A DNA stretch of 64,000 nt from Sandaracinomonas limnophila. GTDB taxonomy: Bacteria; Bacteroidota; Bacteroidia; Cytophagales; Spirosomataceae. The position numbers and the translations under genes were made by a program. This document shows positions 9,796-18,618 of this stretch, in pieces (the first letter of the stretch is position 1; the number at the start of each line of letters is the position of its first letter). Below the pieces are notes generated by a model that made no database searches, had not been told where the DNA came from, and worked only from the letters and a program-made list of their open reading frames with translations. The stretch is taken from NCBI RefSeq assembly GCF_004005965.1, contig NZ_SACY01000001.1:372001-436000 (forward strand), in the 5' to 3' direction.

Positions 9796-10803
9796 ATGAT
9801 CAAATTTGACCCCAACAGCAGCAAACCCAAGTATGTTCAATTAATTGATGGGATTGTTGATGCAATTGATTCAGGTGACTATGCACGTGGACAACAATTG
9901 CCTTCTATAAATGTCGTTGCCAATGAATTTGGAATGGCCAGAATGACTGTGACAAAGGCTTATGATGAATTAAAAGAAAGGGGTTTAATTTCATCCCACC
10001 ATGGAAAAGGATTTTATGTAACAAGTACTGATACCCGCAGTAATTTGCATTTATTTATTTTAATGGATGCATTAACACCTTATAAGGAAATTTTACTAGA
10101 AAATATTTTAGAAGGTTTTAATGGAAATGTTTCCTACAATTTATTTTTCCATTACCATGATATAAAATTATTTGAAACATTAATTTCAGATAATATTGGA
10201 AAGTATAATCATTACATTATTCTACCCCATTTCAATATCAGTGTGTCAAAAATTTTAAGTAAAATTCCTAAAGATAAATTATTGATTTTAGATATTGATG
10301 TAAAGGAATTCGGTGATGAATACGCAATTCTTTATCAAAATTTTGAAACCAATATTTATGAGGGTTTGGAAGCTTGTTTAGAAAAAATCAAAAAGTATAA
10401 TACAATTAATTTGGTGTTGAGTCAAAAGTCGTTTCAATACACTCCACAAGGTATTATTCAGGGTTTTACTAAATTTTGCCAGGATTATTCAATTAATCAC
10501 GACATCATTCCTGACCTGGAAGAGGAATACGATATACAACAAGGTCAGGCTTATATTGTTTTTAGGGAATTTGATTTAATCAAAATGATCAATTGGTGCA
10601 AAAAGAAATCGTGGGATTTTGGAAGAGATATTGGGGTTATATCTTATGATGATACACCTTTAAAGGAAATTATTTCAGAAGGAATTTCAGTTATTTCTAA
10701 TGATTTTTCTTTAATGGGAAAAAGAGCTGCAGAAATAATTATCAATAAGGAAAAAGGCAGAATTGCGAATGCCTTTTATTTTCACGATAGAAACTCTTTA
10801 TAG
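9796..10803 (+). CDS. GntR family transcriptional regulator with sugar-binding-like domain
   Basis: The first 75 residues form a GntR winged helix-turn-helix (QLPSINVVANEFGMARMTVTKAYDEL). The remaining 260 residues resemble a periplasmic-binding-protein (LacI-type) effector domain, seen from DIGVISYDDTPLKEIISEGISVISNDF near the C-terminus. This combination is common in Bacteroidota sugar regulators. It directly follows the sugar porter and probably controls it. The C-terminus overlaps the convergent GNAT gene by a few bases. Confidence 0.88.
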   Translation: MIKFDPNSSKPKYVQLIDGIVDAIDSGDYARGQQLPSINVVANEFGMARMTVTKAYDELKERGLISSHHGKGFYVTSTDTRSNLHLFILMDALTPYKEILLENILEGFNGNVSYNLFFHYHDIKLFETLISDNIGKYNHYIILPHFNISVSKILSKIPKDKLLILDIDVKEFGDEYAILYQNFETNIYEGLEACLEKIKKYNTINLVLSQKSFQYTPQGIIQGFTKFCQDYSINHDIIPDLEEEYDIQQGQAYIVFREFDLIKMINWCKKKSWDFGRDIGVISYDDTPLKEIISEGISVISNDFSLMGKRAAEIIINKEKGRIANAFYFHDRNSL

Positions 10804-11253
10804 GTTTAAATGAACATTTAGCCAACCGCCATCAATTTTAGCATTGTATTTTTTGTAAAAGTTAATGGCGTTTTCATTCCAATCTAAAACTTGCCACATC
10901 ATACCTGTACATTGGGTTCTTTTTGCTTCTTCAATAGCTTCTTCTAGGAGTATTTTTCCTATTCCCATTCCGCGAAATTCTTCTTCAATATAAAGGTCTT
11001 CCACATAGAGTCTTTTTCCCTTCCAGGTTGAAAAACGAAAATACCAAAGGCAAAATCCAGCAAGCTTACCTTCTACATAGGCCAAATTACATTCGAATAA
11101 TGGATTTTCTGAAAAACCATTGGTTGAATAATCCTTTTCAGTAACAGTTACTTCCTCTGGCGCCAATTCAAAATCGGCTAATTTTTTTACTAAATATAAA
11201 ATTTTGGGTATATCAGTTGCCTGGGCTTTAACGATAGTTATTTTAGAATTCAT
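10798..11253 (-). CDS. GNAT family N-acetyltransferase
   Basis: This 151-residue protein has the GNAT acetyl-CoA fold. The acetyl-CoA pyrophosphate loop is RGMGIGKILLEEA after the strand LYVEDLYIEEEF, and a late NENAINFYKKYNA segment matches motif B. The pattern resembles diamine or spermidine acetyltransferases of the SAT type (EDLYI, GFCLWYF), but the substrate is inferred. It overlaps the rluD stop by four bases on the same strand and is probably translated from the same mRNA. Confidence 0.85.
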   Translation of the reverse strand: MNSKITIVKAQATDIPKILYLVKKLADFELAPEEVTVTEKDYSTNGFSENPLFECNLAYVEGKLAGFCLWYFRFSTWKGKRLYVEDLYIEEEFRGMGIGKILLEEAIEEAKRTQCTGMMWQVLDWNENAINFYKKYNAKIDGGWLNVHLNL

Positions 11254-12281
11254 TGCTTAATAGATCTTAACTTGTTTAATAATTCCTGCATATCAATAGG
11301 AAAATCTTTTTCAAAATATAGCCTTTTATGGGTTTTGGGGTGTTCAATTTCCAAGGAAAAAGCATGTAAAGCTTGTCGATTACAGGTTTTGAAAAGGTTT
11401 TCTACAAAAGTTTTAAACGAAGGAATTGCATTACTAACATTTCTTATTTTATCTCCACCATATGCAGAATCAGCAAATAATGGGTGGTTAATCGATTGCG
11501 CATGTGCTCTAATTTGATGAGTTCTACCAGTTTCTAAGTTAAATTTTACTAAACTACAAAAACCAAAATTTTCAATTACCTCATAATGTGTGATAGCTAT
11601 TTTACCCTCTTCATATGATTCTGGGTACATCATCATGACTTTTCTATCTTTTGGACTTCGGCCAATTTTCCCAATTAATGTCCCTTTGTTTTCCTTCGGT
11701 ACACCCCAACAAACAGCATAGTAGGTTCTTTTAATGGAATGTTCATAAAATTGTTTTGCTAAATGTGTCATCGAATAATCCGATTTTGCAATAATTAGTA
11801 TGCCTGATGTGTCTTTGTCTATTCGATGAACTAAGCCAGGACGAATGCCTTCACCTCCGGGTAATTGATTGCAATGGTACAATAGCGCATTTACCAAAGT
11901 ACCATCCCAATTACCATGGGCAGGGTGAACCACCATTCCGGCAGGTTTATTGACAATTATTAATTCATTGTCCTCAAATAATATGTCTAATGGAATGTTT
12001 TCAGGATGAATTTCCTTATCACGCGGTGGATGTGCAAATGAAACAGAAATTTCATCAAAAGGCTTGACCTTGTAATTTGATTTAATGATTTTATCATTAA
12101 CCTTTACAGATCCTGCATCGATACCCGTTTGAATTCTGGATCTACTTTGATTTGCAATTTTTAGTTGTAAATATTTGTCAATTCTTAACAATTGCTGACC
12201 TTTGTCAACAGTAAAGTTAAAATGCTCAAATAAATCATCTTCGGATTCTAAAGGGTCCAATTCTGCCTCTATGGATGTCAT
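11250..12281 (-). CDS. rluD: RluD-family 23S rRNA pseudouridine synthase
   Basis: The enzyme isomerises specific uridines of 23S rRNA to pseudouridine. An S4 RNA-binding domain covers about residues 31-80, and the RluA-family catalytic motif is GLVHRIDKDTSG with Asp155 as nucleophile. IIVNKPAGMVVHP and TGRTHQIRAH are further family marks. The 343 residues fit RluD. Its start codon overlaps head-to-head with the divergent PLP enzyme gene at 12271, so each promoter must lie inside the other gene. The assignment to RluD rather than RluC or RluA rests on length and the S4 domain. Confidence 0.93.
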   Translation of the reverse strand: MTSIEAELDPLESEDDLFEHFNFTVDKGQQLLRIDKYLQLKIANQSRSRIQTGIDAGSVKVNDKIIKSNYKVKPFDEISVSFAHPPRDKEIHPENIPLDILFEDNELIIVNKPAGMVVHPAHGNWDGTLVNALLYHCNQLPGGEGIRPGLVHRIDKDTSGILIIAKSDYSMTHLAKQFYEHSIKRTYYAVCWGVPKENKGTLIGKIGRSPKDRKVMMMYPESYEEGKIAITHYEVIENFGFCSLVKFNLETGRTHQIRAHAQSINHPLFADSAYGGDKIRNVSNAIPSFKTFVENLFKTCNRQALHAFSLEIEHPKTHKRLYFEKDFPIDMQELLNKLRSIKQ

Positions 12282-13140
12282 TTCTTTTGAAAAAGAATTT
12301 ATTAATTTGCCTAGTCCTGTTCAGTCGCTTGAACATCCCCTATTTGAAAAATATGGCGTTGAAGTACTGATTAAACGAGATGATTTACTGCATCCTATTG
12401 TTTCAGGAAATAAATGGCGCAAGTTAAAAGAATATCTCCTAATTGCCCAAAAACAAGGCAATAAAGGTATTATTAGTTTTGGTGGTGCCTATTCGAATCA
12501 TTTATATGCTCTTTCATACGTTTGTAATTCTTTAAACCTTTCATTTGACGCAATTATTAGAGGAAATGAATTAAATTCTACATCTAATGTATATTTAGAG
12601 CAAATGAATTCTTGGGGGACAAATTTACACTTTGTAAACCGAGAGGATTATAGAGAAAAAATAGCTCCAATAGGTGTAATTACAACTAATAAACTCATAA
12701 TTCCAGAAGGTGGTTTTTCTGAAATTGGCGTTGATTCAATGATAGGATTGGCAAATGAATTGGAAAACATAACATTTAATCATTTATTCACAGCAGTTGG
12801 AACGGGAACTACTATAATAGGATTGGGAAGGTTTTTAAACCAAAAAACAATTCATGGTATTTTAAGTCTTAAAAATAAAAGTGAAATTCAAGATCATTTA
12901 AACCAAACATTACGAAATTCTTCTAATGTTATTATTTGGGATCAGTTTATTCAAAAAAAATATGGCAAAAAAAATACAGAATTAGAACAATTCTGTATTG
13001 ATTTTAAAAGTCATTTTGGTTTTGAAATTGAACCTATTTATACTGGATTAATGATTCAATCTGTATTTCAATTGATTGAGGATAAATATTTTGAAACAGG
13101 TACAAAAATATTGCTTTTGCATTCTGGCGGAATCAAATAA
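12271..13140 (+). CDS. PLP-dependent ACC deaminase / D-cysteine desulfhydrase family protein
   Basis: This 289-residue fold-type II PLP enzyme has the Schiff-base lysine in SGNKWRKL near residue 45 and the phosphate-binding loop GTGTTIIGLGRFL. The family includes 1-aminocyclopropane-1-carboxylate deaminase and D-cysteine desulfhydrase; residues here do not settle which reaction is used. I place the start at the ATG at 12271 (MDVISF), because the upstream in-frame extension lies inside rluD and is serine-rich noise. The two genes overlap by 11 bases head-to-head. The gene ends one base before the convergent sufB stop. Confidence 0.88.
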   Translation: MDVISFEKEFINLPSPVQSLEHPLFEKYGVEVLIKRDDLLHPIVSGNKWRKLKEYLLIAQKQGNKGIISFGGAYSNHLYALSYVCNSLNLSFDAIIRGNELNSTSNVYLEQMNSWGTNLHFVNREDYREKIAPIGVITTNKLIIPEGGFSEIGVDSMIGLANELENITFNHLFTAVGTGTTIIGLGRFLNQKTIHGILSLKNKSEIQDHLNQTLRNSSNVIIWDQFIQKKYGKKNTELEQFCIDFKSHFGFEIEPIYTGLMIQSVFQLIEDKYFETGTKILLLHSGGIK

Positions 13141-13141
13141 T

Positions 13142-14590
13142 TTATCCTACAGAACCTTCTAATGAAATAGCTAATAATTTTTGCGCTTCAACTGCAAATT
13201 CCATTGGCAATTGATTTAAAACCTCTTTTGCATATCCATTTACTATTAAAGCAATTGCTGCTTCAGTAGAGATTCCACGTTGATTACAATAAAAAATTTG
13301 ATCTTCACCAATTTTTGATGTTGTTGCCTCGTGTTCAACAGATGCTGTATTATTTTTTACTTCTAAATATGGGAATGTATGTGCTCCACATTTATCTCCT
13401 AATAATAAACTATCGCATTGCGAGAAATTTTTAGAAGAATCTGCTTTTCTAGCTACTTGTACTAAGCCTCTGTACGAATTTTGAGAAAATCCAGCAGAAA
13501 TACCCTTAGAAACGATTCGAGATTTAGTATGTTTTCCTAAATGAATCATTTTGGTACCAGTATCTGCCTGTTGGTAATTATTTGTTACTGCTACTGAATA
13601 AAATTCTCCAATAGAGTAATCTCCCTTTAAAATAACTGAAGGGTATTTCCAGGTTACAGCAGAACCGGTTTCAACCTGTGTCCAAGAAAGTTTTGAGTGA
13701 GCTCCATCACATATTCCTCTTTTTGTTACAAAATTGTATATACCACCTTTCCCTTCTTTATCTCCAGGATACCAGTTTTGAACCGTTGAGTACTTTACAT
13801 CAGCTCCTTTGTGAACAAATATTTCTACAACGGCAGCATGCAATTGATTTTCATCTCTTTGGGGAGCGGTACAACCTTCTAAATAACTTACATAAGAGTC
13901 TTCGTCGGCTACTATTAACGTTCTCTCAAATTGTCCAGTACCGGCTGCATTAATTCTAAAATAGGTTGAAAGTTCCATTGGACATCTAACACCTTTTGGA
14001 ATATAACAAAAAGAACCATCTGAAAATACAGCAGAGTTTAGGGCAGCAAAAAAATTATCTTTAACTGGAACAACGGAACCTAAATATTTTTTAACTAATT
14101 CAGGATGTTCTTTAACTGCTTCTGAAATAGAACAAAATATAATTCCTTTTTCAGCTAATGTATCCTTAAAAGTAGTTGCCACTGAAACGGAATCGATTAC
14201 AGCATCTACAGCTACACCTGAAAGTCGTTTTTGTTCATCTAATGAAATACCTAAACGTTCAAACGTTCTTCTTAATTCTGGATCTAATTCATCCAAAGAG
14301 TTTAATTGTTTTTTAGGTTTAGGAGCCGAATAATATTTTAAAGCTTGATAATCAGCTGGTGTATATGTAAGATTGGACCATTTAGGTTCCGACATTTGTA
14401 ACCATTGACGGAAAGCAGCCAATCTCCATTCTAATAACCATTCCGGTTCTTGTTTTTTTGCAGAAATAAAACGAATTATTGATTCGTCCAATCCAATAGG
14501 AGCTTCTTCTACCTCAAAATCGGATGTAAATCCGTATTTATATTCAGAGGTGGTTACTTCTTGTAAAATATCATCTACCTTTTCAGCCAT
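13142..14590 (-). CDS. sufB: Fe-S cluster assembly protein SufB
   Basis: SufB is the scaffold subunit of the SufBCD complex that builds iron-sulfur clusters. The 482-residue protein shows the family marks [39 protein letters not shown] with the conserved cysteine, and the C-terminal [20 protein letters not shown]. sufC, sufD and sufS usually follow sufB, but here the next gene in that direction is the convergent PLP enzyme, so sufB stands alone. The upstream neighbour is an Lrp-type regulator on the same strand. A TAAATTTG box on the minus strand at 14613-14606 is a candidate -7 element. Confidence 0.97.
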   Translation of the reverse strand: MAEKVDDILQEVTTSEYKYGFTSDFEVEEAPIGLDESIIRFISAKKQEPEWLLEWRLAAFRQWLQMSEPKWSNLTYTPADYQALKYYSAPKPKKQLNSLDELDPELRRTFERLGISLDEQKRLSGVAVDAVIDSVSVATTFKDTLAEKGIIFCSISEAVKEHPELVKKYLGSVVPVKDNFFAALNSAVFSDGSFCYIPKGVRCPMELSTYFRINAAGTGQFERTLIVADEDSYVSYLEGCTAPQRDENQLHAAVVEIFVHKGADVKYSTVQNWYPGDKEGKGGIYNFVTKRGICDGAHSKLSWTQVETGSAVTWKYPSVILKGDYSIGEFYSVAVTNNYQQADTGTKMIHLGKHTKSRIVSKGISAGFSQNSYRGLVQVARKADSSKNFSQCDSLLLGDKCGAHTFPYLEVKNNTASVEHEATTSKIGEDQIFYCNQRGISTEAAIALIVNGYAKEVLNQLPMEFAVEAQKLLAISLEGSVG

Positions 14591-14663
14591 AATGCAAAAT
14601 TTTCACAAATTTACTAGAAAATTTTTACTAAAAAGGCTTTTGTTTAGAATCTATCTAAATAGT

Positions 14664-15128
14664 TTAAAATAATGGTGTATTTCTGATCAAACTTTCATCT
14701 AAAGAAATAAACGTTTCAGTACGTTGAATACCTATAACCTTTTGAATTTTATCATGTAACACTTCGCGAAGATGTTGCGTATCTCTACAAATAATTTTAG
14801 CAAAAATGCTATAAATTCCTGTGGTATAATGAATATTAACGACTTCAGGAATAGCTTCTAATTGTTTGGCAACATCATTATAAAGAGAACTCTTATCCAA
14901 ATAAATACCTAAAAAAGCAGTAATATCCCATCCAATTTTAGAATAATCAATTAAAAGTTGAGCACCTTTTACAATTCCCAAACTTTCCATTTTTTTCATT
15001 CGAACATGAACAGTTCCACCTGAAACGTCTAAACGTTGTCCGACTTCAGTATAAGGCAAATTCGAATCCTTTACCAATATTTCTAGAATTTTGTAATCTA
15101 AAGGATCTAAATCAGTACGCTTTTCCAT
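14664..15128 (-). CDS. Lrp/AsnC family transcriptional regulator
   Basis: This 154-residue regulator has an N-terminal winged helix-turn-helix (LPYTEVGQRLDVSGGTVHVRMKKM) and a C-terminal RAM/AsnC effector domain (TAFLGIYLDK, VHYTTG-like and VIGIQRTETFISLDESL). Such proteins form dimers and octamers that sense amino acids or their derivatives. It lies 73 bases upstream of sufB in the same orientation and could control it; the target is not known. Confidence 0.93.
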   Translation of the reverse strand: MEKRTDLDPLDYKILEILVKDSNLPYTEVGQRLDVSGGTVHVRMKKMESLGIVKGAQLLIDYSKIGWDITAFLGIYLDKSSLYNDVAKQLEAIPEVVNIHYTTGIYSIFAKIICRDTQHLREVLHDKIQKVIGIQRTETFISLDESLIRNTPLF

Positions 15129-15198
15129 TATGTTTTTTGTAAATTATTTAGCAATATTTTAAAATTTTATCAATTAATTGATATTTTTTTTAAAATAT

Positions 15199-15230
15199 TT
15201 TGAAAAATAAAAGATTTATTTCTAATTTTG
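15199..15230 (+). promoter_or_regulatory. Promoter of the tRNA-like RNA
   Basis: TTTG at 15199-15202 and TAATTTTG at 15223-15230 are separated by 20 bases, a close fit to the Bacteroidota -33/-7 consensus. The surrounding sequence is strikingly similar to the promoter at 20022-20052. Transcription would start near 15235, about 30 bases before the mature RNA. Confidence 0.7.
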
Positions 15231-15264
15231 TATTGTCTTTACAATGGTAAAGAAATTATATATA

Positions 15265-15408
15265 CTGTAGGGTGATGAAATTGGCAGACGTGCCCTCCTG
15301 TCTCGGGGGTAGTGATAAGGGATAAACACGGCATAATGGGTTGACCACTAAAGTTAGTTCTGTGTCGCGGCTAACCGCACTTTGGAGGTTCGAATCCTTC
15401 TCCTACAG
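15265..15408 (+). tRNA. Unusual 143-nt class II tRNA-like RNA, apparent anticodon GTC
   Basis: TGTAGGG (15266-15272) pairs with TCCTACA (15401-15407), and C15265 with G15408 can add an eighth pair. The D arm (ATG/CGT, loop AAATTGGCAGA with the GG pair) is of the Leu type. The next hairpin has stem CCCTC/GGGGG and loop CTGTCTC, giving anticodon GTC, with an unusual U at position 37. The T arm is canonical (GGAGG, loop TTCGAAT, CCTTC). Between the anticodon and T arms lie 74 nt instead of the usual 4-20. They contain possible helices TAGTG/CACTA (15310-15314 with 15346-15350), GTTAG/CTAAC and GCGG/CCGC, or alternatively AGTG/CACT closing a giant variable arm. No CCA is encoded. It has its own promoter and terminator. 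It could be a pseudo-tRNA, a novel tRNA class or a tRNA-derived regulatory RNA. Confidence 0.6.
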
Positions 15409-15453
15409 CTTTTTGATTAATTGATTTTTAGTTTGTTGATGAAGTGTAATGTT

Positions 15454-15486
15454 AAAAGCAGCTTAATTTTTAGGCTGCTTTTTTTT
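15454..15486 (+). terminator. Terminator downstream of the tRNA-like RNA
   Basis: AAAAGCAGC (15454-15462) pairs with GCTGCTTTT (15474-15482) and leads into an eight-base T run. It shows that the tRNA-like gene is an independent transcription unit. Confidence 0.85.
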
Positions 15487-15553
15487 GTTTATTTGTATTT
15501 ATCAATAATACTCTATAATTTTAGTAGAATTTAAATTTTAAACCATATACATC

Positions 15554-16189
15554 ATGTCATTACGTTTAGGAGATATTGCCCCGAATTTTACAGCTGATAC
15601 AACACAAGGACCTATCGATTTCCATCAGTGGATCGGTGATTCTTGGGCCTTGTTATTTAGTCACCCTGCTGATTTTACCCCTGTTTGCACTACAGAATTG
15701 GGTAAAACTGCCTTATTAAACGGAGAATTTGCTAAAAGAAATGTAAAGCCTATTGCAGTTTCTGTAGATGACTTAGCATCTCACAATAAGTGGATACCGG
15801 ATATTGAAGAGGTTAATAACGTAAAAATGAATTTTCCGATAATTGCAGATGAAGAAAAAAAAGTTGCTACATTATACGATATGATTCATCCAAATGCTTC
15901 TGAAAAAGCTACGGTTCGTTCTGTATTTATTATTGGACCAGATAAAAAAATAAAGTTAACGCTTACCTACCCTGCTTCTACTGGTAGAAATTTTACTGAG
16001 ATTTTACGTGTGATTGACTCTTTGCAATTAACAGCAAATTATCAGGTAGCTACACCAGCAGATTGGAAACATGGAGAGGATGTTATCATTGTTCCTGCTG
16101 TAAGTACTGAAGATGCCAAAACTAAGTTCCCCAAAGGTTTTGAAATAATTAAGCCTTATTTGAGAAAAACTCCACAGCCGAATTTATAA
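15554..16189 (+). CDS. 1-Cys peroxiredoxin (Prx6 type)
   Basis: This thiol peroxidase reduces hydrogen peroxide and organic peroxides. The peroxidatic cysteine is residue 45 in DFTPVCTTELG, with the supporting residues of the SHPADFTPVC motif and the R in TVRSVFIIGP. It is the only cysteine in the whole 211-residue protein, so the enzyme is of the 1-Cys type. The extended C-terminal domain (PADWKHGEDVIIVP, FPKGFEIIKPYLR) is typical of Prx6. It is preceded by the tRNA-like gene and followed closely by a lysozyme. Confidence 0.95.
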   Translation: MSLRLGDIAPNFTADTTQGPIDFHQWIGDSWALLFSHPADFTPVCTTELGKTALLNGEFAKRNVKPIAVSVDDLASHNKWIPDIEEVNNVKMNFPIIADEEKKVATLYDMIHPNASEKATVRSVFIIGPDKKIKLTLTYPASTGRNFTEILRVIDSLQLTANYQVATPADWKHGEDVIIVPAVSTEDAKTKFPKGFEIIKPYLRKTPQPNL

Positions 16190-16207
16190 TTTTTGTAATT
16201 TTGTTAG

Positions 16208-16969
16208 ATGAATTTTAAATCTAACCCAATTTTTAAGGCCAATAAATTAGTTTTATTACTTTTATTGGCCTTATTTAATTTTTCTTGCCGAAATAAAAAG
16301 TCAAATAATCAATTTGCTTATTCAGAATCGGCAAAAATAGATTTACCGCAAAATCACCAAATTCATGGTATTGATTTATCACATTTTAATGGAAAGATAA
16401 ATTTTGATAAAATCAAGGATATAGATTTATTTGATACGACATCTATCAAATTTATTTATATCAAAGCCACTGAAGGAAAAACTTTAAAAGACAAATACTT
16501 TGAAGGCAATTGGAAGGAAGCACATGAAAAAGGTTTTAAATGTGGGGCATATCACTTTTTTATTCCTAATAGAGACCCTGAAGAACAAGCCGAGTTGTTT
16601 TGTAATATTGTAAAATTATCTTCAGGAGACTTACCTCCTGTTTGCGATTTTGAATCGCCTATTTCAATTTCTAAAGAAAAATTAAAAGCAAAAATTCAAA
16701 TCTTTTTGGATAAATTGCAAGATAATTATGGTGTTAAGCCAATCATTTACACAAATAAAAAATTATATCATAAGATATTCAAAGAAGAATTCAGCGATTA
16801 TAATTTTTGGATTGCTCACTATGATACTGAAGATGTTGATCAAACAATTGAAAATTTAGTTTTTTGGCAACATAATAAAGATGGAAAACTTCCTGGACAT
16901 GCAGGGAAATTTGATTACAATGTTTTCTTAGGAGATGAAGAAGATTTTAATTCGTTATTAATTAAATAA
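16208..16969 (+). CDS. Glycoside hydrolase family 25 (lysozyme-like) lipoprotein
   Basis: Residues 1-26 are a lipoprotein signal peptide with the lipobox FNFSC, giving Cys27 as the acylated residue. The GH25 barrel shows [10 protein letters not shown] with Asp56, YIKATEG, GAYHFF and the catalytic VCDFESP segment. Members cleave the N-acetylmuramic acid linkages of peptidoglycan. As a lipoprotein it probably acts in the periplasm in wall turnover. A TAATTTTG box at 16196-16203 lies only four bases before the ATG, so a leaderless or nearly leaderless mRNA is possible. It may also be read through from the peroxiredoxin gene. Confidence 0.9.
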   Translation: MNFKSNPIFKANKLVLLLLLALFNFSCRNKKSNNQFAYSESAKIDLPQNHQIHGIDLSHFNGKINFDKIKDIDLFDTTSIKFIYIKATEGKTLKDKYFEGNWKEAHEKGFKCGAYHFFIPNRDPEEQAELFCNIVKLSSGDLPPVCDFESPISISKEKLKAKIQIFLDKLQDNYGVKPIIYTNKKLYHKIFKEEFSDYNFWIAHYDTEDVDQTIENLVFWQHNKDGKLPGHAGKFDYNVFLGDEEDFNSLLIK

Positions 16970-16971
16970 GT

Positions 16972-18618
16972 ATGTTACAATCTGTAAATTTTACAAAAAC
17001 AACCGCCTACAAAAATCTCACGGAAGATTTTAAAAGATTAGAAAATAAGCATTTAAAAGAATTATTTAGTGCAGAAACAAATCGACAAAAGCAATTTAGT
17101 ATTCTTTGGAATGATATTTTTATTGATTATTCTAAAAATAGAATTGATGCAAAAACTTTTTCAAATTTAATCTCTTTGGCTAAAGAGGTTGGACTAGAAT
17201 CTGCAATAAAATCACAATTTTCAGGGGAAAAAATAAATCAAACTGAAAATAGAGCTGTCTTACACACAGCTTTAAGAAAACAATTTGGCCAATCGCTTGT
17301 TGTAGAGGGTAAGGATATTTTGACAGACATTTTTGCTGTTAAAAAACAAATGAAGGAATTTTCAGAAAAAGTAATTTCTGGAAATTGGAAAGGTTATACG
17401 GGAAAAGCCATAACTGATATTGTAAATATTGGTATTGGGGGGTCTGATTTAGGTCCTGTAATGGTTACTGAAGCTTTAAAAGCTTATAAAAACCATTTGA
17501 ATTTGCATTTTGTAAGTAATGTAGATGGAACACATATTGCTGAAACATTAAAAAAATGTAATCCTGAAACGACATTATTTCTGATTGCTTCAAAGACCTT
17601 TACGACCCAGGAAACAATGGCGAATGCTTTTTCTGCAAGAAATTGGTTTTTAGCTACAGCAAAAGATGATGCCGCAGTATCTAAGCATTTTGTAGCTCTT
17701 TCTACAAATTCAGAGCAAGTACAGAAATTCGGTATTGATCCTACCAATATGTTTGTATTTTGGGATTGGGTTGGTGGTCGTTATTCCTTATGGTCGGCAA
17801 TTGGACTTTCTATATGTTTAGGAATTGGTTATGATAATTTTGAATTGCTTTTAAAAGGAGCTTATGAAATGGATGAACATTTCAGAACAGCAAATTTTGA
17901 GGAAAACATTCCAGTTATTTTAGCATTATTAGGTGTATGGTATGTTAATTTCTTTGGAGCAGCTTCACATGCAATTTTACCTTATGATCAATATTTACAT
18001 CGATTCGCTGCTTATTTCCAACAAGGTGATATGGAATCAAATGGTAAAACAGTTGATCGTTCAGGTAAAAGAGTGGATTACCAGACAGGACCAATTATTT
18101 GGGGAGAACCAGGAACTAATGGTCAGCATGCCTTTTATCAATTGATTCACCAAGGAACTCAAATGATTCCAGCTGATTTTATTGCTCCGGCTCAAAGTCA
18201 CAACGCAATTGGAAATCATCATCAATTATTAATGTCTAACTTTTTTGCTCAAACTGAAGCATTGATGAACGGTAAAACCTTGGATGTTGCAGAAGCAGAA
18301 TTAGTAAAAGCTGGATTATCAGCTGAAGAGGTTAATAAATTGGCAGCATTCAAAGTTTTTGAAGGAAATAAACCTACTAATTCAATTTTAGCCAAAAAGA
18401 TTACCCCAGAAGTTTTAGGTTCTTTAATTGCGATGTATGAACATAAAATTTTTGTACAAGGTGTAATTTGGAACATTTTTAGTTATGATCAATGGGGAGT
18501 TGAATTAGGAAAGCAATTGGCTAATTCGATTTTACCAGAATTGGAAAATGAAAAAGCCATTGATTCTCACGATAGTTCAACCAATGGCCTAATTAATTTG
18601 TATAAAAATTGGAAATAA
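16972..18618 (+). CDS. pgi: Glucose-6-phosphate isomerase
   Basis: The enzyme interconverts glucose 6-phosphate and fructose 6-phosphate in glycolysis and gluconeogenesis. Family marks are the sugar-phosphate loop [12 protein letters not shown], the substrate-binding [33 protein letters not shown] and the C-terminal [26 protein letters not shown]. At 548 residues it is full length. It starts two bases after the lysozyme stop and is convergent with hisS, with abutting stops. Confidence 0.98.
   Translation: MLQSVNFTKTTAYKNLTEDFKRLENKHLKELFSAETNRQKQFSILWNDIFIDYSKNRIDAKTFSNLISLAKEVGLESAIKSQFSGEKINQTENRAVLHTALRKQFGQSLVVEGKDILTDIFAVKKQMKEFSEKVISGNWKGYTGKAITDIVNIGIGGSDLGPVMVTEALKAYKNHLNLHFVSNVDGTHIAETLKKCNPETTLFLIASKTFTTQETMANAFSARNWFLATAKDDAAVSKHFVALSTNSEQVQKFGIDPTNMFVFWDWVGGRYSLWSAIGLSICLGIGYDNFELLLKGAYEMDEHFRTANFEENIPVILALLGVWYVNFFGAASHAILPYDQYLHRFAAYFQQGDMESNGKTVDRSGKRVDYQTGPIIWGEPGTNGQHAFYQLIHQGTQMIPADFIAPAQSHNAIGNHHQLLMSNFFAQTEALMNGKTLDVAEAELVKAGLSAEEVNKLAAFKVFEGNKPTNSILAKKITPEVLGSLIAMYEHKIFVQGVIWNIFSYDQWGVELGKQLANSILPELENEKAIDSHDSSTNGLINLYKNWK

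Noticed and set aside
12202-12270. Longer N-terminus of the PLP enzyme
   Set aside because: The extra 23 residues are Ser/Lys/Asn-rich, lack family similarity and are the reverse strand of rluD.
15265-15408. Group I intron or tmRNA as the explanation of the long tRNA-like RNA
   Set aside because: About 75 nt is too short for a group I intron and its core motifs are absent; tmRNA lacks an anticodon arm and would be about 350 nt with a tag reading frame, which is not seen.
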